Shown here piece by piece: positions 41,571 to 47,980 of a DNA stretch of 62,543 bases (the first letter of the stretch is position 1; each line of letters starts with the position of its first letter). The DNA comes from Streptomyces sp. CB01881 (GTDB taxonomy: Bacteria > Actinomycetota > Actinomycetes > Streptomycetales > Streptomycetaceae): assembly GCF_002953255.1 (NCBI RefSeq), contig NZ_CP026498.1, positions 520,010-582,552 on the forward strand. Reading direction: 5' to 3'. The notes under the pieces are model-generated. The model was not told where the DNA came from and made no database searches. It saw only the letters and a list, made by a program, of their open reading frames with translations. Both the position numbers and the translations under genes were made by a program.

Positions 41571-42961
41571 CCGCCCCCGCCCGGACCGACCAGGTGCCCG
41601 GACTGCGGCGCGGCGTCCGGATGGTGCACGACCCGGTCCGCGGCCGGGGCGTGCTGCTCTACCCCGAGGGCGTGCTGCTGCTCAACGAGACCGCCGCCGC
41701 GGTGCTGCGCCACTGCGACGGCCGGCGCGGCACGGACGGCATCACCGCCGAACTCACCACCGAGTACGACGGGGTGGACCCGGACCAGGTCCGCGCGCTG
41801 CTCGCCGAGCTGGCCGGGCGGCGGCTGCTCGCCCTGGACGGCACCGGCGCTCCGGCCGAGCCACGGCAGGCCGCCGGCCTGCCCGGTGCCCCGGTCCGCC
41901 CGCCCGCGCCGCTCGGACTCGTCGCCGAACTCACCCACCGCTGCCCGCTGCAGTGCACCTACTGCGCCAACCCGATCGAACTCACCTGCCAGCGCGACGA
42001 GTTGGAGACAGAGCAGTGGCTGCGCCTGCTCGACCAGGCACGCGGCCTGGGCGTGCTCCAGGTCCACCTCACCGGCGGCGAACCGCTGCTCCGCCGCGAC
42101 CTGGACCGGATCATCGGCCACGCCCACCACCTGGGCCTCTACACCAACCTGGTCACCAGCGGCCTGCCGCTGGACGCCGAGCGCACCGCGGAGCTCGCCG
42201 ACGCGGGCCTGGACCACGTCCAACTCTCCGTGCAGGACGCCGACCTGCACCGCGCGGACGCCGTGGCCGGCCTCGCCGCGCACCGGCGCAAGCTCGCCGC
42301 GGCCGCGCTGCTGACCGGCGCCGGCCTGCCGCTCACCGTCAACGCCGTGCTGCACCGCGGCAACGTGGCCAGGATCGGCGCCCTCGCCGACCTGGCGGTG
42401 GAGCTGGGCGCCGACCGGGTCGAGCTCGCACACACCCAGTTCTACGGCTGGGCCTGGCGCAACCGCGCACACCTCGCCCCGAGCGGGGAACAGGTCCGCC
42501 AGGCCGAACGGGACGTGGCCGCCGCCCGGGAGCGTCACGGCGACCGCATCGAGATCGTGCACGTCACCGCCGACCACCACGGCGACACCGCCAAACCCTG
42601 TATGGACGGCTGGGGGCGGCGCCAGCTGGTGGTGGCCCCCGACGGCGACGTGCTGCCCTGCCTGGCCGCCGCCCAGCTGCCCGGCCTGCCGGTGCCGAGC
42701 GCCGTGACCGACGGCCTGGCCGCGATCTGGCACGACTCGCCCGCGTTCAACCGCTACCGCGGCACCGACTGGATGCCGGAGCCGTGCCGCAGCTGCGCGC
42801 TGCGCGAGGTGGACCACGGCGGCTGCCGGTGCCAGGCCTTCCAGTTCACCGGCGACCCGGGAGCCACCGACCCGGCCTGTCACCTCTCCCCGCACCACCA
42901 CCTGGTCGCCGGGCCCGCCCCCGCCGGTGCCCCGCCCCCCGTCCCCCGGAGAATGCGCTGA
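41567..42961 (+). CDS. pqqDE: PqqD-PqqE fusion (peptide chaperone plus radical SAM enzyme)
   Basis: The 464-aa protein joins PqqD (residues 1-90: VPGLRRGVRMVHDPVRGRGV, LLYPEGVLLLNETAAAVLRH, CDGRRGTDGI) to PqqE. PqqE begins LGLVAELTHRCPLQCTYCAN, with the radical-SAM cluster CxxxCxxC at Cys126, Cys130 and Cys133, then VHLTGGEPLLRRDL and, C-terminally, SPASM cysteines in KPCMDGWGRRQLVVAPDGDV, LPC, EPCRSCALREVDHGGCRC. It would form the Glu-Tyr carbon-carbon link in PqqA. The gene looks intact and is translationally coupled to pqqC. PqqD fused to other Pqq proteins is known in some bacteria. Confidence 0.93.
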   Translation: MTAPARTDQVPGLRRGVRMVHDPVRGRGVLLYPEGVLLLNETAAAVLRHCDGRRGTDGITAELTTEYDGVDPDQVRALLAELAGRRLLALDGTGAPAEPRQAAGLPGAPVRPPAPLGLVAELTHRCPLQCTYCANPIELTCQRDELETEQWLRLLDQARGLGVLQVHLTGGEPLLRRDLDRIIGHAHHLGLYTNLVTSGLPLDAERTAELADAGLDHVQLSVQDADLHRADAVAGLAAHRRKLAAAALLTGAGLPLTVNAVLHRGNVARIGALADLAVELGADRVELAHTQFYGWAWRNRAHLAPSGEQVRQAERDVAAARERHGDRIEIVHVTADHHGDTAKPCMDGWGRRQLVVAPDGDVLPCLAAAQLPGLPVPSAVTDGLAAIWHDSPAFNRYRGTDWMPEPCRSCALREVDHGGCRCQAFQFTGDPGATDPACHLSPHHHLVAGPAPAGAPPPVPRRMR

Positions 42962-43866
42962 AGATCCGGATCCTCGGCACCGCCGCCGGCGGCGGACTGC
43001 CCCAGTGGAACTGCGGCTGCGCCGGCTGCACCACCGCCCGCCGCACCGGCGCCGCCCGCAGCCAGGACTGCCTGGCGGTCAGCGCGGACGGCGCCGCCTG
43101 GTACCTGGTCAACGCCTCGCCCGACCTGCGCGGCCAGCTCCTCGCCGCCCCCGAACTCGCCCCCTCTCCCGGCACCCGCGACACCCCGCTGCGCGGCGTC
43201 CTGCTCACCAGCGGCGAACTCGACCACACGCTGGGGCTGCTGACCCTGCGGGAGGCCGCCGAGCTGACCGTGCACGCCACCCTCCCGGTCCGCTACGCCC
43301 TCCACTCGGCCTTCCCGGCCGGCCCGCTGCTCGCGCCGTACACCAAGGCCGGCTGGCAGACCCTCACCCCGGGCCGCACCGTCGAGCTGGCCGGCGGGCT
43401 GCGCGCCGAGCCGCTGGCGCTCGGCGGCAAACGGCCCCGCTACGCGGCCGACCTGCCCGGCGAGGGCTGGGAGGGCCGGCCGGACTGGGTCACCGGCTTC
43501 CGGTTCACCGACGCCGACGGCCGGGCGAGCGCCGTGTACGCACCCGGGCTCGCCGAGTGGACACCCGCGATGGACCGGGCGGTGGCCGGCGCGGACGTGG
43601 TCGTCCTGGACGGCACCTTCAGCACCGACGACGAACTCGCCGGGCACACCGGCGGGTCACGCTCCTCCCGCGGCATGGGCCACCTGGCCGTCCTGGACTC
43701 GCTCCCCCACCTGGCCCGCCACCCCGGCCCGCGCTACCTCTACACCCACCTCAACAACACCAACCCGCTGGCCCACCCGGGCTCGCCCGGCACCGAGGCC
43801 CTCGCCCGGGCGCTGGCGGCGGCCGGCGCGGCCGTCGCCGAGGACGGGATGCTGATCGAGTTCTGA
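42958..43866 (+). CDS. pqqB: PqqB, metallo-beta-lactamase-fold PQQ protein, with CTG start
   Basis: The frame opens LKIRILGTAAGGGLPQWNCG, aligning with the invariant PqqB start MxxRxLGxAAGGGxPQWNC. Its first codon is CTG at 42958; there is no ATG, GTG or TTG nearby in frame. A GGAG lies six bases before it, and the CTGA overlap with the pqqDE stop copies the coupling of the other genes, so I take CTG as the start. Other motifs are CAGCTTARRTGAARSQDCLA, LTSGELDHTLGLLTLREAAE, WEGRPDWVTGFRFTDADG, MGHLAVLDSL and YTHLNNTNPL. The 302-aa length fits. PqqB hydroxylates or otherwise modifies an intermediate of PQQ. Confidence 0.85.
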   Translation: MKIRILGTAAGGGLPQWNCGCAGCTTARRTGAARSQDCLAVSADGAAWYLVNASPDLRGQLLAAPELAPSPGTRDTPLRGVLLTSGELDHTLGLLTLREAAELTVHATLPVRYALHSAFPAGPLLAPYTKAGWQTLTPGRTVELAGGLRAEPLALGGKRPRYAADLPGEGWEGRPDWVTGFRFTDADGRASAVYAPGLAEWTPAMDRAVAGADVVVLDGTFSTDDELAGHTGGSRSSRGMGHLAVLDSLPHLARHPGPRYLYTHLNNTNPLAHPGSPGTEALARALAAAGAAVAEDGMLIEF

Positions 43867-44122
43867 CGGCGAGGACGTGCACGCGCGGTTCCCGGCGGAC
43901 TCCACGGGCCCGAGCAGTCCGGCCCCACCCGCCGTCAGGCCCCCTCACCACCTGCGCGTTCATCCAACGGTGGCGCCCAGGACGCCCATCGCTCACCCGG
44001 GTCGCGTCAGGTGATCGTGATACTAATCATTCGGGGGACGCGAACTGTCATGCACTGGCAGGCACGATGGTGACAGCCCGTCCGTTCCCCGAGGGTCCGC
44101 ACGGTCAGGGGAGGGGCACGGT

Positions 44123-45529
44123 ATGAGGGCAGGGATCGGCAACGCCGGAGACGGCGGAGCGGCTCGGACGGGGCGTCGGCTGCGACTGGGCAAGCGCGTC
44201 ACCGGGACGGCGGCGGCGTTCACCGCGCTGGCGGCACTGACCGGTTCCCAGGTGACCGGCCTCGGGCTCCTGCCCGTCGCGGCGGCCGACTCGGCGACGC
44301 CCGTCACCGACCCGCTCACCCCCGTCTCCGTCTCCGTCTCACTGCCCGGCACCACGTTCCCCGGCACCGCGCAGCCGACCCTGGCCAACAAGCCCGGCGT
44401 CCCCGTCGACGGCGGGGCCGCCACCCCGCTGCCGCAGCCGCCCACCTCCCTGCCCGGGGACCCCTCGGCCGGCCCGTTCCGCACCGGGCCCGCCCTGCCG
44501 GAGACCGTCTTCGCCGCCTACCGCAAGGCCGAAACCGCCCTGGCCCAGCGCTCGCCCGGCTGCCACCTGCCGTGGCAGTTGCTGGCCGCGATCGGCGAGG
44601 TCGAGTCCGGCCAGGCCGGCCGCGGCGCCGTGGACGCCGCCGGGACGACCTACCGGCCGATCCTCGGCCCGGTGCTCGACGGCAAGGGCTTCGCGGCGAT
44701 CCCCGACACCGACGGCGGCCGCCACGACGGTGACCGCGTCTGGGACCGGGCCGTCGGCCCGATGCAGTTCATCCCCTCCACCTGGGCCACCTGGGGCGTC
44801 GACGCCAACGGCGACGGCCAGGCCGACCCGAACAACATCTTCGACGCCGCCGAGGCCGCCGGCCGCTACCTCTGCGCGGGCGGGCGCGACCTCGCCGACC
44901 CGGCGCAGCTCGACCGGGCCGTCCTCGGCTACAACAACTCGGGCGAGTACCTGCGGACCGTCAGGAACTGGATGGCCCACTTCGGGACCGGTACCGCGAC
45001 CACCACCCCGGACCGTCCGGCGCCGGCGGGCGCGGTGACCGCTCCCACGGCACCCGCCTCCTCCGCGGCGGCCACCCCGACCACCGCGCCCGCGCCGTCC
45101 CCCTCGGCCACCTCCCCGGCCTCGCCGTCCGCGACGCCGACGCCCACCTCACAGCCGTCCCCGTCGGCCACCCCGACTCCGACGACGAGCCCGAGCGCCA
45201 CGCCCACCGCGAAGCCGACGACCACTCCCACCGGGACCCCGAGCACCAGCCCGAGCACCAGCCCGAGCGCGACCCCGACCGGCACGCCGACCGCGACGCC
45301 GACGGACTGCCCGGCCCCCACCCCCACCGGCACGGCCACGCCCACGGCCACCCCGAGCGCGACGGCGTCCCCGTCCGCGACGGCGACGGCCACCCCGAGC
45401 GCGACGGCGTCCCCGTCCGCGACGGCGACGGCCACCGCCCCCGGCTGCCCCGTCCCGACCGGTACCCCCTCGGCCACCGCGACCGCCACCCTCTCCCCGT
45501 CGGCCGCCCCCTCGCCCTCCGCCCACTGA
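44123..45529 (+). CDS. Secreted lytic transglycosylase-like protein with long Ser/Thr/Pro tail
   Basis: The 468-aa protein has a signal peptide around residues 20-55 (RVTGTAAAFTALAALTGSQV). The SLT-like domain (about 120-290) contains HLPWQLLAAIGEVESGQAGR with the catalytic Glu, RAVGPMQFIPSTWATWGVDA, NGDGQADPNNIFDAAEAAGR and AVLGYNNSGEYLRTVRNWMA. This is the MltB-like arrangement in actinobacterial wall hydrolases, with a Ca2+-type DANGDGQAD loop. Residues 300-468 are Pro/Thr/Ser/Ala repeats. ATG 44123 follows ggggagg. A terminator follows closely. Confidence 0.9.
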   Translation: MRAGIGNAGDGGAARTGRRLRLGKRVTGTAAAFTALAALTGSQVTGLGLLPVAAADSATPVTDPLTPVSVSVSLPGTTFPGTAQPTLANKPGVPVDGGAATPLPQPPTSLPGDPSAGPFRTGPALPETVFAAYRKAETALAQRSPGCHLPWQLLAAIGEVESGQAGRGAVDAAGTTYRPILGPVLDGKGFAAIPDTDGGRHDGDRVWDRAVGPMQFIPSTWATWGVDANGDGQADPNNIFDAAEAAGRYLCAGGRDLADPAQLDRAVLGYNNSGEYLRTVRNWMAHFGTGTATTTPDRPAPAGAVTAPTAPASSAAATPTTAPAPSPSATSPASPSATPTPTSQPSPSATPTPTTSPSATPTAKPTTTPTGTPSTSPSTSPSATPTGTPTATPTDCPAPTPTGTATPTATPSATASPSATATATPSATASPSATATATAPGCPVPTGTPSATATATLSPSAAPSPSAH

Positions 45530-45542
45530 GACTGCCGGGACC

Positions 45543-45587
45543 GCCGACGGTGGGGGATCCGGGCCTCCCGGGTCCCCCGCCGTCGGC
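45543..45587. terminator. Strong stem-loop after the transglycosylase
   Basis: GCCGACGG...CCGTCGGC form the base, GGGGGA/TCCCCC the middle and CCGGG/CCCGG the top of a nearly perfect stem starting 14 bases after the stop. The following 235 bases up to 45824 hold weak open frames but nothing that I can assign. Confidence 0.88.
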
Positions 45588-45824
45588 GCTCACCAGCCGA
45601 GAGGCCGCCGTCGACCTCGCCGTCCCCGTGGACGACGCCGGCTGCGCGGTCGCGCCCTGCTCCTGAACCTCGGCGCCCAGGCGGTCCGCGGCGGACGCGG
45701 CACGGGACGCCCGGACGGCCCGGCAGCCGAACCGTTCAGCGCGCGGGCGACGGACGCGGGGCCCATCCGGGGGGAGATCGGACGGGCCCCGCGGGTCCGG
45801 AGCGGCTGAGGGTCGGCCGGGCTG

Positions 45825-46409
45825 TCAGAGGTGCTTGACCAGCTCCGGCATGAGGTCCTGGAAGGTGCGACCGCTGGCCGGCTGACCGATCGCGGCCATC
45901 TGCCAGCCGCCCGCCGTCCGCTGCACCTTGGCCATGATCTGCGCGGTGTACGGGCCGCCGCCGGTGAGCGTGTAGCGGGCCAGCTCGGCGCCGGTCTGCT
46001 CGTCGACCAGCCGGCAGAACGCGTTCTCGACCTCCTGGAAGGTCTGGCCGGTGAAGGAGTTGACGGTGAAGACGATCTGGTCGACCTCGGCCGGCACCCG
46101 GGTGAGGTCGACGGTGATCGACTCGTCGTCGGTGGCGTCGCCGGCGCCGCCGGTCAGGTTGTCCCCGCTGTGCCGCACCGAGCCGTCGTTGCTCTGCAGG
46201 TGCTGGAAGAAGACCACGTCCACCGGCTTGCCCTCGGCGAACAGCACCGCCGAGGCGTCCAGGTCGATCTCCTGCGAGGCCAGCAGCTTGGCGAAGAAGC
46301 CCTTCTTCTGGGCGGCGCGCCAGCCGAGGCCCATCCGCACCAGGCCCAACCGCCCGCCGCCCGGCTTCTCCAGGCTCAGCTTCTGACCCTTGGCCAGCGA
46401 AACGCTCAT
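45825..46409 (-). CDS. TerD-family stress protein
   Basis: The 194-aa protein opens MSVSLAKGQKLSLEKPGGGR, as TerD/TerZ/CABP proteins do, and contains EIDLDASAVLFAEGKPVDVV, SVRHSGDNLTGGAGDATDDE, SITVDLTRVPAEVDQIVFTV and FQEVENAFCRLVDEQTGAEL. The acidic D/N clusters (GDNLTG and DATDDE) are the two Ca2+ sites of the family. TerD proteins are linked to tellurite tolerance, calcium and differentiation in Streptomyces. Start ATG 46409 has gaggagg in front. A perfect TCTACAG-CA-CTGTAGA palindrome lies 38 bases upstream. Confidence 0.93.
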   Translation of the reverse strand: MSVSLAKGQKLSLEKPGGGRLGLVRMGLGWRAAQKKGFFAKLLASQEIDLDASAVLFAEGKPVDVVFFQHLQSNDGSVRHSGDNLTGGAGDATDDESITVDLTRVPAEVDQIVFTVNSFTGQTFQEVENAFCRLVDEQTGAELARYTLTGGGPYTAQIMAKVQRTAGGWQMAAIGQPASGRTFQDLMPELVKHL

Positions 46410-46446
46410 CGTGTCCTCCTCGTTCCTCCGCCGTGCGCGCTCTGAA

Positions 46447-46462
46447 TCTACAGCACTGTAGA
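46447..46462. promoter_or_regulatory. BlaI/MecI-like palindrome upstream of the TerD gene
   Basis: TCTACAG-CA-CTGTAGA is a perfect 7-base inverted repeat. TACA...TGTA boxes are the DNA signature of BlaI/MecI/CopY repressors. No such regulator is encoded in the window, so the assignment rests on the motif alone. It could serve the TerD gene, or less likely the plus-strand gene at 46573. Confidence 0.5.
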
Positions 46463-46572
46463 AACGGCCTGAGCCGACGTTTCATCGGCACGCAACACTC
46501 GGTCCTAGAAGACCCGGTACCCCGTTCCCAGGATCAACACCACATCATCCGAGCACAGGGAGGAGGTACGCC

Positions 46573-47001
46573 ATGAGTGACACGCTCCAGGCCGAAGCCG
46601 CCGACCCCCTCCGGGCCGAAGCCGCCGGAGCGGTGCTCACCGGGATCGGCCGGCTCTACCGGCAGCGCTCCGCCTTCGACCCGGTCGCCGTCAGCATCGG
46701 GCACCTGGAGGACGTCGGCCGGTTCAACATCATCGGCGAGAAGGTGACCCTCTGGGGCACCGTCCGCTGCGCCGTCGAGGCCGACATGGCCGAGGTGGAG
46801 AAGCGCCTGGTCACCCTCGCCGAGCACACCGCGCAGGCCTACAACTGCACGGCTCAGGTGGACTACCTCCAGCCGGTGCCCGCGTCGCACAGCAAACCGG
46901 AGTGGGTGGCCGCCGCGCTGCCCACCTTCCGCCGGGTGGTCGGCACCGACCGCGTCGCCTGGGACCACCTCACGGGCACCCTGGAGCCGACCGCGGGTTG
47001 A
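46573..47001 (+). CDS. Stand-alone M20-peptidase dimerisation-type domain (142 aa)
   Basis: ATG 46573 has a strong gggaggaggt site. The product contains AVLTGIGRLYRQRSAFDPVA, VSIGHLEDVGRFNIIGEKVT, LWGTVRCAVEADMAEVEKRL and VDYLQPVPASHSKPEWVAAA. This is the dimerisation (lid) domain of M20D amidohydrolases/aminoacylases; the DPxxVSIGxLEGGxxxNIIPDxVxLxGTxR motif is clear. The metal-binding catalytic halves normally on both sides are missing. It is either a decayed amidohydrolase or a free-standing domain. The good ribosome-binding site and intact frame argue for expression. Confidence 0.7.
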   Translation: MSDTLQAEAADPLRAEAAGAVLTGIGRLYRQRSAFDPVAVSIGHLEDVGRFNIIGEKVTLWGTVRCAVEADMAEVEKRLVTLAEHTAQAYNCTAQVDYLQPVPASHSKPEWVAAALPTFRRVVGTDRVAWDHLTGTLEPTAG

Positions 47002-47053
47002 CCGCGCGGGCCCGCAGCGGGGTCACGTACCCAACGACGGCGGGGTGACCGCG

Positions 47054-47701
47054 TCAGCCGGTCCGCTCCAACCGCACCAGCGCGTCGAGCGCCTCGGCCC
47101 GGCCCCCGTCCTCCCCGGCGGGGGCCCGGTGGTCGGCCTCCGCGGCGACCGGGCGGCGGACGCGCTCGGCACGGACGGTGCGCAGGCCGGTACCGGCGAG
47201 GTCGGCGAGGACGTCCTCCGGGGTGAACAGGACGCGCGGGTCCTGCGGGCCGCCGACGCCCTCGGTGAGGTTGGTGGTGTCATGGCCGACCACCAGTAGG
47301 GTGCCGCCGGGGGCGAGCGCGGCGGCGGCGCGGCGCAGGGCGGCCCGTCGGTCGGCGGCGGGGAGCTGGAGATAGGCGACCAGGACGAGGTCGTAGCCCG
47401 TGGGCGGGGCGGCGAAGGTGCGCGCGTCGCCGTGGCGCCAGGTGAGCCGGCCGGCCACCTCCGCGGGCAGCTGGGCGGTGAGCCGTCCGGCACGTTCGAC
47501 GGCGACGGCGGAGAAGTCGAGGCCGGTGACCTGCCAGCCCCGCCCGGCCAGCCAGATGCCGTTGCGCCCCTCCCCGGCGGCGAGGTCCAGGGCACGGCCG
47601 GGGGCGAGGCCGGCGACCTCGCGGACCACCCAGCGATTGGGTTCACCCCCCCAGACCAGCTCGCTCGCCGCGTACCGCTCGTCCCAGTCCCGGCTCTCCA
47701 T
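47054..47701 (-). CDS. SAM-dependent methyltransferase (TehB/thiopurine type)
   Basis: The 215-aa protein starts MESRDWDERYAASELVWGGE, typical of the class with WDxRYxxxxxVWxxxPN, then RALDLAAGEGRNGIWLAGRG (motif I), WQVTGLDFSAVAVERAGRLT and YDLVLVAYLQLPAADRRAAL. This pattern fits tellurite-resistance TehB-like or thiopurine-type methyltransferases. A link to the nearby TerD gene is possible but not shown. It is convergent with the M20-domain gene and divergent from the chitinase. Confidence 0.88.
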   Translation of the reverse strand: MESRDWDERYAASELVWGGEPNRWVVREVAGLAPGRALDLAAGEGRNGIWLAGRGWQVTGLDFSAVAVERAGRLTAQLPAEVAGRLTWRHGDARTFAAPPTGYDLVLVAYLQLPAADRRAALRRAAAALAPGGTLLVVGHDTTNLTEGVGGPQDPRVLFTPEDVLADLAGTGLRTVRAERVRRPVAAEADHRAPAGEDGGRAEALDALVRLERTG

Positions 47702-47797
47702 CGCCCGTCCTCCGTTCCGCGGGGGCCACTCTCCACGCCACCGTACCGGCGCGGCGACTTTCGGCCATCCAGCGGGTTGACGCCCTTGACGGCGAAT

Positions 47798-47813
47798 ATT
47801 GGTCCAGTCCAAT
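47798..47813. promoter_or_regulatory. DasR-like operator (dre) upstream of the chitinase
   Basis: ATTGGTCCAGTCCAAT is a palindrome matching 12 of 16 positions of the published dre consensus ACTGGTCTAGACCACT. It lies about 170 bases upstream of the chitinase ATG. TTGACG boxes at about 47777 and 47789 would place it over a promoter. In Streptomyces DasR represses chitin and N-acetylglucosamine genes through such sites. Confidence 0.75.
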
Positions 47814-47980
47814 CTGTGATGTCGCCGATGCGTAAGGACTCCTGGTCCCGCCGCGCCGGCGCACCGTACCGAAGCACGTGCTCACCCCGGTCGCGCGCCC
47901 CCACAGCGCTCGGCCCGGCTCCCCTCGGCCCGCCCGGGCCCATCGCACCGCCGGAACCCCACTCATCCGGAGGACACCGC

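Noticed and set aside
43867..44122. ydaO (c-di-AMP) riboswitch before the lytic transglycosylase
   Set aside because: Wall-hydrolase genes in Streptomyces can carry this riboswitch, but I could not match its conserved segments here. A covariance-model search would decide.
45590..45820. Remnant coding sequence after the transglycosylase terminator
   Set aside because: Short in-frame stretches look gene-like but no family could be recognised and no start exists, so I did not list it.
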